DNA of 15,960 nucleotides from Bacteroidales bacterium UBA4360 (GTDB lineage Bacteria; Bacteroidota; Bacteroidia; Bacteroidales; UBA932), in assembly GCA_002393945.1 (NCBI GenBank), contig DGSO01000008.1, forward strand, positions 1 through 15,960, read 5' to 3'. Numbering within the stretch: the stretch's first letter is position 1; each line of letters begins with the position of its first letter. This document shows, piece after piece, positions 6,989 to 13,342 of this stretch. The notes under the pieces are model-generated. The model was not told the DNA's origin. It saw nothing but the letters and a program-made list of their open reading frames with translations, and searched no databases. A program made the translations under genes and the position numbers.

Positions 6989-7261
6989 GGTGGCGGCATA
7001 CCGGCCCTGCTTGGTCACGATACCTTTGGCCCCGGTCTGTTCCACCCATCTCTTGGGCGTGAGCACAAAGCTGTTCAAGCCTGCCTCACGTTCAATTGCC
7101 TCGAATTCGAGGTAATTGAACTCGGGGTTGTGGAAATGCTCCCACAGGCCCAGGAAACGGACGGTGTTCCGCGTCCGCATCCAGTTCTGGATAACATATC
7201 CTGGATTCTCGGCCGTTCGGTATTTGGCTATGTCTGTCAGGGAAATGAAATCTCCGGCGGC
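6989..7261 (-). pseudogene. internal fragment of the KilA-N gene (truncated at both ends)
   Basis: These 273 bases match 1222-1494 of the intact KilA-N gene at all but 3 positions. They encode KilA-N residues about 24-114 without a frameshift. Of the three changes two are synonymous and one replaces Arg by Gly (EQTRAKG to EQTGAKG). The first 23 codons, the promoter and the C-terminal 160 codons are absent. An in-frame TAG lies just upstream, so only an internal ATG near 7180 could start translation. From there the frame would run through the domain into the inverted-repeat element and stop at 6935. It is most likely non-functional, but an isolated DNA-binding fragment cannot be excluded. Confidence 0.88.
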
Positions 7262-7402
7262 AGGGGAGGGAGGACGCAGATATTGGCCCAGATGAAGCGG
7301 TTCCTAAGAACCGACGATTGATGCTAACTCTTGCGAGTTAAGCAAGATTATAAAAACAGACCATTGGAAAGATTAGCAGTGCTACATCATCCGATTCTTA
7401 CT
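7262..7402. other. gene-free stretch with two small hairpins
   Basis: CGGTTC-CTAA-GAACCG (7298-7313) and TAACTC-TTGC-GAGTTA (7325-7340) are perfect 6-bp stems with 4-base loops. The second can alternatively pair as CTTGC (7330-7334) with GCAAG (7342-7346). No coding region or T tract is near, so no function is assigned. Confidence 0.4.
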
Positions 7403-7519
7403 GTCCTGAAAAAACAAGAGTACTACGAATAGTACTCTGTTTTTGTTATCGTGCCCTTTCTCAAGGGGCCCTCATAATACATTGCAAAAGTAGTATTTAT
7501 TTTTGATATTTCATACATT
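7403..7519. repeat. 117-bp direct repeat, copy B (after hipT)
   Basis: This is the partner of 3413-3529, in the same orientation and 3990 bp away. It contains the same terminator hairpin and the same 38-bp AT-rich block (7482-7519). The hipT stop codon (7511-7513) and its last two codons lie inside that block. On the minus strand the block contains TACTTTTG (7485-7492), which resembles a Bacteroidota -7 box pointing into the two hairpins. Confidence 0.9.
7410..7444. terminator. bidirectional terminator after hipT
   Basis: The stem-loop is the same as in copy A: AGAGTACTA, CGAA loop, TAGTACTCT, flanked by A and T runs. It ends the hipBST operon on the minus strand. The CCCTT-TCTC-AAGGG hairpin lies between it and the gene. 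Confidence 0.8.
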
Positions 7520-8440
7520 TAGCCTCTTGTGGAGGATCTGAATATATGAGGCCTTGAGCTCATCAGAAAGGAATGAGCAGTTAATCTCCTCCTCAAACTT
7601 GGGAAGAAGCTCCACATACTTCTTTTTGACGCGGTCAAAAACTATTTCGGGAACGCCACAGGTCTGGTATGCAGCCTTGAAATCATCGTCCTTTATCCTT
7701 TTCTTTTTCCCATTGAGATTGAGCGCCAATTCTTCGTCATCAGAAGGATTGCTTATGGTCGAATTGAGCAGGTCGTAGGCCGGCGTGAGGGTAGGTGCAT
7801 CCGTAGGAGAATACAGAGAGAAGTTCTTCAGATGCATATCGTTATTCCCTGTCAGCCAGGAGAAATACACCAGTTCCAGGAAATCCACCATATCCAGTTG
7901 GGCGTTCACAGAATACTTTCTGATGGCCTTTCCTATCTGCTCGTAAGAACTGCGATACTTATGTTCGGTCTGGCGCTCGGTAAGTTGGCACATGTCCTCC
8001 ATCGCAATCTTCTCCCCGTTGGCCTTACGGTCTATTCTTCTGGTAAGGTAACCGATGCTGCCGTCTTTCATTCGGATGAGCGAATGGGGAACAACCTTCA
8101 GTTTTGCAATCTCGGCAAGATGCATGGTCAGGTCTTCGTTTTCAGGCAGCATTTCAAAGCGTTCCGTTTGGGGTTTGAAAATATAATCGCCCCAAAGCCC
8201 CACTATGGTAAGTTTCTGAGAACCCTTGTGCCTGTCCAGATTCAGGGACAGTTTGGGTTGTACACCGGTGAGCGTAGTCTGTGACTTGATTACCTGGGCG
8301 GCAAGTTCATCCATCTGCGCACGCGTGTAATCCAAAGAAGGAACCGTGGTGGTCCCGAAGAACTTCCGGCAACAGGATTTGTGGAAATCCACTTCTCCCG
8401 GGCCGAGTTCCTTATAACAATACAAACACTTATTACTCAT
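7511..8440 (-). CDS. hipT: HipT-type Ser/Thr kinase toxin of a HipBST system
   Basis: This 309-aa HipA-like kinase lacks the N-terminal subdomain, which is encoded separately as HipS just upstream. It begins with a cysteine pair and zinc-like motif (CLYC ... FHKSCCRKFFG), common in Bacteroidota members. The Gly-rich autophosphorylation loop reads T-L-T-G-V-Q, where the E. coli HipT described has Ser-Ile-Ser. IFKP gives the ATP-binding Lys; GNNDMHLKN contains the catalytic Asp; PAYDLL holds the metal-binding Asp. Known HipT kinases phosphorylate an aminoacyl-tRNA synthetase and stop translation; the target here is unknown. The ATG at 8440 overlaps the hipS stop (ATGAGTAA), which fits coupled translation better than the GTG at 8443. 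Confidence 0.85.
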   Translation of the reverse strand: MSNKCLYCYKELGPGEVDFHKSCCRKFFGTTTVPSLDYTRAQMDELAAQVIKSQTTLTGVQPKLSLNLDRHKGSQKLTIVGLWGDYIFKPQTERFEMLPENEDLTMHLAEIAKLKVVPHSLIRMKDGSIGYLTRRIDRKANGEKIAMEDMCQLTERQTEHKYRSSYEQIGKAIRKYSVNAQLDMVDFLELVYFSWLTGNNDMHLKNFSLYSPTDAPTLTPAYDLLNSTISNPSDDEELALNLNGKKKRIKDDDFKAAYQTCGVPEIVFDRVKKKYVELLPKFEEEINCSFLSDELKASYIQILHKRLNV

Positions 8441-8765
8441 CACTGTCCTCCTTTATGGGAATCACACTTACAGCGCCAATGCAGTCCTTGCAGCAAAGAA
8501 GAAGCAGGGAGAATCTGTCCAGTTCACTGATATCTGTGTTTCGCAGCGCAACATCCAGCAGCCAGCCTTCCGGGATGAGACCGTCAAAAAACGGGAAAAG
8601 AACCGGAGATTTGTATGGTTTCTCCGACATTGGAAGCGTAAGGCTGACGGGGGCAGCAGCTGCATCGGCAAGATACTCCCTGTCATACCGGAACTCATAG
8701 CCCTCATCCGTTTCTTCAAGGATGCCGGCTGCCTTTCCTTTGTACTCGACCAATGCTTTACTCAT
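8433..8765 (-). CDS. hipS: HipS, separate HipA N-subdomain-1 protein
   Basis: This 110-aa protein corresponds to the N-terminal subdomain of full-length HipA (Couple_hipA type). Typical features are the LTLPMSEKPY segment, FPFFDGLIPEGW (Trp68) and the C-terminal part LDRFSLLLLCCKDCIGAVSV. In the tripartite HipBST system this small protein, rather than HipB, acts as the antitoxin, and an aromatic residue of HipS enters the kinase active site. Trp68 in the PEGW motif is the natural candidate here. The gene overlaps hipB by 4 bases (ATGA) and hipT by 8, so the three are co-translated. It is a separate gene, not a frameshifted HipA: both ends are clean start/stop overlaps. Confidence 0.83.
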   Translation of the reverse strand: MSKALVEYKGKAAGILEETDEGYEFRYDREYLADAAAAPVSLTLPMSEKPYKSPVLFPFFDGLIPEGWLLDVALRNTDISELDRFSLLLLCCKDCIGAVSVIPIKEDSDE

Positions 8766-8968
8766 CTCACCTTCTTTTGAGGGACCAGTTCGTATCCGAA
8801 CAAATCAAAAACCTGAGCAACCTTGTCCATACGGACCGTAGCCTTGCCTTGCTCCAATTCGCGGACAAAGTTTAAGCCAACACCCGACTTCATCGCAAGG
8901 TCCACCTGCGTGAGGCCATGAACTTTTCGCAGGGATTTCAATGTGGAAGATATGACGTTGCTATTCAT
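8762..8968 (-). CDS. hipB: HipB-like XRE regulator of the HipBST operon
   Basis: This 68-aa protein is one helix-turn-helix: LKSLRKVHGLTQVDLAMKSG, then VGLNFVRELEQGK and KVAQVFDLFGYEL. It is the first gene of the operon and would repress it, alone or with HipS/HipT. Three palindromes that fit a dimeric repressor lie directly upstream. In HipBST systems HipB supplies DNA binding and strengthens HipS but is not the main neutraliser of the kinase. Confidence 0.85.
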   Translation of the reverse strand: MNSNVISSTLKSLRKVHGLTQVDLAMKSGVGLNFVRELEQGKATVRMDKVAQVFDLFGYELVPQKKVR

Positions 8969-8971
8969 AAT

Positions 8972-9071
8972 TACATTCGTTCAGATGCAAATATATGAAA
9001 TATTTATTAAATTACATCATAACGGATGTATTATATTGAGAAAAGTAGCATATCACATCCTTTCGGCTGTA
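8972..9071 (-). promoter_or_regulatory. hipBST promoter with three operators at 41-bp spacing
   Basis: Three sites share one layout, a 6-base half-site, 6-base spacer and 6-base half-site. They are TACATT/GATGCA (8972-8989), TACATC/GATGTA (9013-9030, perfect) and CACATC/GCTGTA (9054-9071). Their starts are 41 bp apart each time, about four helical turns, so three HipB dimers would sit on one face of the DNA. The -7 box TATATTTG lies on the minus strand at 8988-8995, touching the first site; the middle site covers the -33 region. Confidence 0.65.
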
Positions 9072-9111
9072 ATACTTGCCTTGAGATTGAGGTTTTAATG
9101 ATCGGCAGGCT

Positions 9112-9576
9112 CTAAAATGAAATACTTTCGATTCTGAGGCGAAGGGTTCCGGAAGGGACCCTCGCTTCTGTTATATCCCCAACCTTCTTGTCCATCAGAG
9201 CAGCGCCGATTGGTGATTTCAGCGAAATTCTGCCGGCCTCAAGGTCCATCTCGTGCGGGCTCACTATCTGAAAAATCATGCGCGTGCCAGTCTGGAGGTT
9301 AGTGAATTCCACGCGGCTCAGAAGACATACCCTGTCCTTGGGGAGAAGGTCCGGGTCGATTACGCGTGAATTCTCCAGGATCTTCTGCAGGAAACGGATG
9401 CGGCTGATTGTCTTCGCCTGTATCCGCCTTGCTTCACGGTACCCGGCATTGTCGCTCCGGTCCCCCTGGGCGCTGGCCTCTGCAAGGTCTTCCTGCACAG
9501 TGGGGTAAACCTCATAGATGAGATGCTTCAATTCGGCCGATAATTCGTCGAATCTCTGTTTTGACAGGTATTCCAT
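9112..9576 (-). CDS. GreA/GreB-family transcription elongation factor
   Basis: This 154-aa protein has the Gre layout: an N-terminal antiparallel coiled coil (residues about 1-75) and a C-terminal FKBP-like domain. The coiled-coil tip reads AQGDRSDNAGY, with Asp39 and Asp42 where Gre factors place the acidic pair that coordinates the catalytic magnesium in RNA polymerase. The C-terminal part, IGAALMDKKVGD, is the standard GreA fold. It would rescue backtracked polymerase by stimulating transcript cleavage. It is divergent from the YhfC gene. A TAACTTTG lies only 4 bp before the ATG (9581-9588), so the mRNA might be leaderless. Whether it is the main greA or a second paralogue cannot be told. 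Confidence 0.88.
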   Translation of the reverse strand: MEYLSKQRFDELSAELKHLIYEVYPTVQEDLAEASAQGDRSDNAGYREARRIQAKTISRIRFLQKILENSRVIDPDLLPKDRVCLLSRVEFTNLQTGTRMIFQIVSPHEMDLEAGRISLKSPIGAALMDKKVGDITEARVPSGTLRLRIESISF

Positions 9577-9595
9577 ATGGCAAAGTTAGTCAAAA

Positions 9596-9628
9596 TTTTG
9601 GCTCTGTGTCGGATATTTTTTACCTTTA
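9596..9628 (+). promoter_or_regulatory. promoter of the YhfC-like gene
   Basis: TTTTG (9596-9600), a 20-bp spacer and TACCTTTA (9621-9628) form a good Bacteroidota promoter with one mismatch in the -7 box. The leader before the ATG at 9651 would be about 15 bases. Confidence 0.55.
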
Positions 9629-9650
9629 TGCCCATAATAAGCCGTAACAC

Positions 9651-10460
9651 ATGGTACCTGTAAGTTCTATATTGATTATGTCCGTCAATGCCCTTCTTGG
9701 CATTGCCGTTCCCGTTTGCCTGTCGCTGTATCTGGTGCGGAGGCACCACGCCAAAGCCTCCACCATCCTTATCGGTGCCGGCACGTTCATTCTCTTCGCC
9801 CTGGTTCTGGAAGCCATCATGCACCAGTTGGTGCTGAAAGGCCCTCACGGCGCGGCAATCATCGGCAATACGCTGTGGTACGCCCTATATGGCGGCCTCG
9901 CCGCAGGCTTGTTTGAGGAAACGGGCCGATTCCTCGCCATGACCTTCCTCATGAAGAAGGAGCCTTCCACCGGCATACCGGCTCTGGCTTACGGGGTAGG
10001 GCACGGAGGCATAGAAATGATAGTCATCTTCGGCATTACCATGATAAGCAATCTGGTCCTGTCCCTTATGATAAACAGCGGCCAGGCCGGTTTCCTTGTC
10101 TCGCAGACCCCGGCCGAAGCCGCCGCTCAGGTACAGGCGCAGCTGAATCAGTTGCAGTCGGCGAGTGCCGGGTCTTGGCTTATCGGGCTCTGGGAGCGTC
10201 TATCGGCCCTTGTGCTTCACATCGGCCTTTCACTGATGGTCTGGGTGGCGGTGCGAAGACGCGGCAAATGGCTGTGGCTGTTCCCCGCGGCCATTGCCCT
10301 GCACGCATTTGTGGATGCCGGCGTCGTGATACTCCAGAAGTCCATCGGCATTGTTCCGATTGAGATTATCATCACGGCCGAAGCCGTCGCCGTCGCCGCC
10401 ATCGGCTACATGGTCTCAAAGAAAGCCCTGCCTATCTCCCCAGAAAAACAGTTGGGGTGA
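9651..10460 (+). CDS. YhfC-family intramembrane metalloprotease
   Basis: This 269-aa protein has about seven hydrophobic segments and the motifs of the YhfC/CPBP type of membrane protease: E89-E90-T-G-R93, then G-V-G-H118-G-G-I-E122, and H218-A-F-V-D222-A. These Glu, His and Asp residues would hold the metal within the membrane. The substrate is unknown. A Gln/Ala-rich stretch (about residues 152-172) probably forms a loop outside the membrane. The gene ends inside the convergent AraC gene, overlapping it by 29 bp. Confidence 0.82.
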   Translation: MVPVSSILIMSVNALLGIAVPVCLSLYLVRRHHAKASTILIGAGTFILFALVLEAIMHQLVLKGPHGAAIIGNTLWYALYGGLAAGLFEETGRFLAMTFLMKKEPSTGIPALAYGVGHGGIEMIVIFGITMISNLVLSLMINSGQAGFLVSQTPAEAAAQVQAQLNQLQSASAGSWLIGLWERLSALVLHIGLSLMVWVAVRRRGKWLWLFPAAIALHAFVDAGVVILQKSIGIVPIEIIITAEAVAVAAIGYMVSKKALPISPEKQLG

Positions 10461-11325
10461 TGCCGGTTACTTTTTTGAAGAGGCGGGTGAAGTGGTGGGG
10501 GAATTCGAAGCCGAGGAGGAGGGCGGTTTCGCCTACGTTGTGCCCGTTCATGAGGAGGGTTTTGCCCTGTTCAATCACGAAGGCGTGGATGTAGCCGATG
10601 GCCGTGCCGCCGGTGGATCTGTGAATTACGTCGCCGAGGTAGCGTGGGGAATAGGCCAGCTGGGCGGCGCAGTACTGGACGGAGGGAATGCCGGATTCCA
10701 TCTGTCGACCCTCCAGATAATAGTCCCTGAGCAGGTTGTGGAAGCGTTTAAGGATGTCCGATGAGGCGTTGGCTTCCTTCGAGAGCTGGCGAAGGTAGAT
10801 GCGCTGGCAGTATTCCAGAATAAGGCGTATATATCCAAGGATGACGTTTCTCAGTGCCGGGGAATCTTCGTTCTCCTGGAGTTCGTGCCTGAGCTGTGTG
10901 AGAAGCTGAATGATTCGACCCCATTCCGATGACTCCATTTTCAATGTCTCAACGGCGAAGTAAGAGAAGTAGTGATAGTCTTTCATCCTGTCCTCCAAGT
11001 CAGTTCCCCGGATGAGTTCAGGCGAGAACAGCAAAGCCCATCCGTTGATGTAAAGGTCTTCTCCGTCATCTTCCTTCCCGCCTATCTGGCCCGGCTCTGC
11101 GGCGAAGATGGAGCCGTCGGCAGCGTCGAACATCTTCATTCCGTAGGTGAGGTTCTTGGGGAAGTTTCTCTGAATGAAAAGCCCGTAGACGCCGTATTGG
11201 TTAAGGCTGGTACGGACGGGCGACACCTCGTCGTAGTGGATGACGCTTACCAGGGGATGCAGTTCCGGAGCTCCCACTGAACGGGCATACACATTGGGGT
11301 CAGTGATGTGAAGAATGTTCTTCAT
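10432..11325 (-). CDS. AraC-family transcriptional regulator (297 aa)
   Basis: The C-terminal 110 residues hold the two AraC helix-turn-helix units: VQYCAAQLAYSPRYLGDVI, and VGETALLLGFEFPHHFTRLFK followed by TGITPT. The N-terminal half resembles the cupin-like sensor part of the group that controls redox or small-molecule detoxification genes in Bacteroidota; the ligand is unknown. It is divergent from the alpha/beta hydrolase operon and shares an intergenic region with three direct repeats, so it probably controls both. Its end is antisense to the last 29 bp of the YhfC gene. Confidence 0.88.
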   Translation of the reverse strand: MKNILHITDPNVYARSVGAPELHPLVSVIHYDEVSPVRTSLNQYGVYGLFIQRNFPKNLTYGMKMFDAADGSIFAAEPGQIGGKEDDGEDLYINGWALLFSPELIRGTDLEDRMKDYHYFSYFAVETLKMESSEWGRIIQLLTQLRHELQENEDSPALRNVILGYIRLILEYCQRIYLRQLSKEANASSDILKRFHNLLRDYYLEGRQMESGIPSVQYCAAQLAYSPRYLGDVIHRSTGGTAIGYIHAFVIEQGKTLLMNGHNVGETALLLGFEFPHHFTRLFKKVTGITPTVFLGR

Positions 11326-11351
11326 TGCGCTTGAAAAGGTATTAATTTTTG

Positions 11352-11384
11352 CAAATATATGGATAAATATGCGATATTGGTAAA
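11352..11384 (-). promoter_or_regulatory. promoter of the AraC gene
   Basis: On the minus strand TTTA (11381-11384), a 21-bp spacer and TATATTTG (11352-11359) fit a Bacteroidota promoter with an imperfect -33 box. The leader before the ATG at 11325 would be about 20 bases. It overlaps the direct repeats, which suggests autoregulation. Confidence 0.5.
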
Positions 11385-11408
11385 TATTCGGCTAAAATGG
11401 GTAAAATA
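11360..11408 (+). promoter_or_regulatory. three direct repeats, probable AraC operators
   Basis: TGGATAAATAT (11360), TGGTAAATATT (11378) and TGGGTAAAATA (11398) are directly repeated at 18- and 20-bp spacing. AraC regulators usually bind such tandem sites. They end 17 bp before the -7 box TACCTTTG (11426-11433) of the hydrolase operon, which has no -33 box, as expected for an activated promoter. Confidence 0.5.
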
Positions 11409-11425
11409 AATCAGTGCAGACAGGC

Positions 11426-11433
11426 TACCTTTG
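11426..11433 (+). promoter_or_regulatory. -7 box of the hydrolase operon
   Basis: TACCTTTG matches TAnnTTTG. It lies 13 bases before the first ATG and rules out the upstream start codon at 11414. No TTTG is found at the -33 position, so activation by the divergent AraC protein is likely. Confidence 0.55.
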
Positions 11434-11446
11434 CAAAAAAAGAGAA

Positions 11447-12529
11447 ATGATGGTAAAGAATTTCATCACGGTTTTCGCAGCGGCCATGCTGCTGCTTGCA
11501 TGCAAATCAAATACAGACCAGAATATGAGTACACTGAATCTTACACAGGAGTGGGACAAGACCTTCCCGAAGTCCGAACTTGTAAACCACAGCAAGGTTA
11601 CCTTCCATAACCGTTATGGAATTGAGCTTGCAGCCGATATGTATGTGCCTAAGGATGCGGCCGGCAGGCTCCCCGCCATTGCGGTGAGCGGCCCCTTCGG
11701 TGCGGTGAAGGAGCAGAGCAGCGGCCTGTACGCGCAGCACATGGCAGAAAGGGGCTTTGTGGCAATTGCCTTCGACCCGTCCTTTACCGGTGAATCCGGC
11801 GGAGAGCCCCGCAGGATGGCTTCTCCGGATATCAATACGGAGGACTTCCTGGCGGCTGTGGACTTCCTGTCCAACTGCGAACTGGTGGATCCGGAGCGTA
11901 TCGGCATTATCGGCATATGCGGCTTTGGTGGTATGGCTGTCAATGCTGCGGCGCTTGATCCGCGCATCAAGGCTACGGTGGCCTCGACGATGTACGATAT
12001 GAGCAAGGTGAACGTGGAGGGTTACTTCGCCAGCGAGGATACGCCCGCACAGCGCATGGAAAAACGCAAGGCCTTGGCTGCGCAGCGTACAAAAGACTAT
12101 GCCTCAGGAACTTATGAGCGTGCCGGTGGCGTCATTGATCCTCTTCCGGAAGATGCCCCCTGGTTTGTCAAGGACTACCACGCCTACTACAAGACACCCC
12201 GCGGCTATCACAAGCGCAGCGGCAACTCCAACGACGGATGGAATATTATCGGCTGCCAGAGTTTCCTGAACCAGCCGCTCCTTGCCTGGGCTCAGGAGAT
12301 TGAGACTCCCGTGCTCCTTATCCACGGCGAGAAGGCCCACAGCCGCTATTTCAGCGAGTACGCCTTTGAGCGCATGACCGGAAGGCACGTGGTTGGAGAA
12401 AGCGCTAAGGAAGGTAACAAGGAACTCCTTATAATCCCCGGCGCCTCCCACGTGGACCTCTACGACGACGTCGCAGGAGTTATTCCTTACGACAAGATAG
12501 AGACCTTCTTCAAGGAGAACCTTAAATAG
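11447..12529 (+). CDS. lipoprotein alpha/beta hydrolase with Cys nucleophile
   Basis: The 360-aa protein starts with a lipoprotein signal (FAAAMLLLAC, lipidated Cys19). The body is an alpha/beta hydrolase of the YcjY/dienelactone-hydrolase-like kind: AADMYVPKD, GFVAIAFDPSFTGESGG, and the nucleophile elbow GICGFGG, where Cys158 replaces the usual Ser. LIHGEKAH supplies the acidic residue (Glu295 region) and GASHVDLYD the His335. The substrate is not known; Cys-elbow members often act on lactones or esters. Starts at 11447 or 11450 are both possible. The cyclophilin-like gene starts 1 bp after the stop, so the two are co-transcribed. It is probably activated by the divergent AraC regulator. Confidence 0.85.
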   Translation: MMVKNFITVFAAAMLLLACKSNTDQNMSTLNLTQEWDKTFPKSELVNHSKVTFHNRYGIELAADMYVPKDAAGRLPAIAVSGPFGAVKEQSSGLYAQHMAERGFVAIAFDPSFTGESGGEPRRMASPDINTEDFLAAVDFLSNCELVDPERIGIIGICGFGGMAVNAAALDPRIKATVASTMYDMSKVNVEGYFASEDTPAQRMEKRKALAAQRTKDYASGTYERAGGVIDPLPEDAPWFVKDYHAYYKTPRGYHKRSGNSNDGWNIIGCQSFLNQPLLAWAQEIETPVLLIHGEKAHSRYFSEYAFERMTGRHVVGESAKEGNKELLIIPGASHVDLYDDVAGVIPYDKIETFFKENLK

Positions 12530-12530
12530 G

Positions 12531-13004
12531 ATGAAGAATTATCTTATAGTACTGCTCATTGCCCTGCTATCCTGCGCTAAGCCTTCTGAGCCAAGTGCAG
12601 GGCAATTGAAACATGTTGAGGAACCTAAAGAAGAAATCAAGATGCCGGATAAGATTCAGATTACCATTTCCGGGACCACGCTCCCTGTGATCCTTGTGAA
12701 AAACGCTGCTACCGAGGCGCTTGTAAGCGCGCTCCAGGAAGCTCCAATCACCTATACTGCAAGGGATTACGGCGGATTTGAGAAAGTGGGCGCCCTTGGT
12801 CGATCCCTTCCTGCCAGCGACAGCCATATCACCACTGAGGCCGGGGATGTCATCCTCTACAGCGGCAACCAGATTGTGCTGTTCTATGGCAGCAACTCCT
12901 GGAGCTACACCCGCATCGGCAAAATGGAATACGCATCTTTGGATGCGCTCAAATCCTTCTTGAAAGCAGGTGAGGGCGACATCCGCGTCACGCTGTCGCT
13001 TTAA
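12531..13004 (+). CDS. cyclophilin-like fold lipoprotein
   Basis: This 157-aa protein has a lipoprotein signal (IALLSC, Cys15), a charged linker to about residue 38 and a cyclophilin-like beta domain: IQITISGTTLPVILVKNAA, YGGFEKVGALGRSLP, then GDVILYSGNQIVLFYG. Such small domains are common in Bacteroidota next to oxidoreductases, hydrolases and AraC regulators; peptidyl-prolyl isomerase activity has not been shown for them. It starts 1 bp after the hydrolase stop and is followed by a terminator, so it is the last gene of a two-gene operon. Confidence 0.8.
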   Translation: MKNYLIVLLIALLSCAKPSEPSAGQLKHVEEPKEEIKMPDKIQITISGTTLPVILVKNAATEALVSALQEAPITYTARDYGGFEKVGALGRSLPASDSHITTEAGDVILYSGNQIVLFYGSNSWSYTRIGKMEYASLDALKSFLKAGEGDIRVTLSL

Positions 13005-13067
13005 ATTCAGTGCCAGCAGGAAGGGGATAGAAAAAATAGTAGAACTGCACCATCGCCTGGTCGGAAA

Positions 13068-13098
13068 AGGGTTGAAGTGAAATCTCAACTCTTTTTTT
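13068..13098 (+). terminator. terminator of the hydrolase/cyclophilin-like operon
   Basis: AGGGTTGA and TCAACTCT pair over 8 bp with one G-U pair and a loop of 10 bases. The stem is followed directly by a run of T, the standard intrinsic terminator form. Confidence 0.7.
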
Positions 13099-13102
13099 AT
13101 GT

Positions 13103-13134
13103 ATTGTTTCAATCGGCCGGAATTCCTATATTTG
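13103..13134 (+). promoter_or_regulatory. promoter of the Abi gene
   Basis: ATTG (13103-13106), a 20-bp spacer and TATATTTG (13127-13134) fit the Bacteroidota consensus well. Transcription near 13141 would leave a leader of about 200 bases, long enough for post-transcriptional control. Confidence 0.55.
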
Positions 13135-13342
13135 TTGTCGGTAGAGCGGTCGTCAGAATCGGCCGGTAATGAAATCAGGAGTATGGTAAGTCTTCCGTGT
13201 CTTGGAAGCGGCTCCCTTCACAAATCATATTCTTCAACGGTCTTTATTGAAAAGACTAAACCCGATAGCTTGAATTTCTTCAGGGGCTACCGGGAATCAA
13301 CATTGCAAATGTACGATTTATTTTTTAAGAAACAAATTATTT

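Larger units (their letters stand above)
13005..13342. other. intergenic stretch with terminator and Abi promoter
   Basis: The first 90 bases hold the terminator of the lipoprotein operon. The rest holds the promoter of the Abi gene and a leader of about 200 bases. CGGCCGG occurs twice (13114-13120 and about 13160). Tiny open frames exist in the leader but none is convincing. Confidence 0.5.

Noticed and set aside
1222..7261. Diversity-generating retroelement (template and variable repeat)
   Set aside because: The two KilA-N copies differ at only 3 sites with no A-specific pattern, and no reverse transcriptase gene is present.
6718..7340. Integron cassette with attC sites
   Set aside because: GTT/AAC-bearing hairpins were checked but no GTTRRRY/RYYYAAC pair in the right layout was found, and there is no integrase.
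8433..8443. hipA broken by a frameshift into two pieces
   Set aside because: The two parts have ordinary start and stop codons overlapping as ATGAGTAA, matching the known HipS/HipT split, so it is a natural three-gene system.
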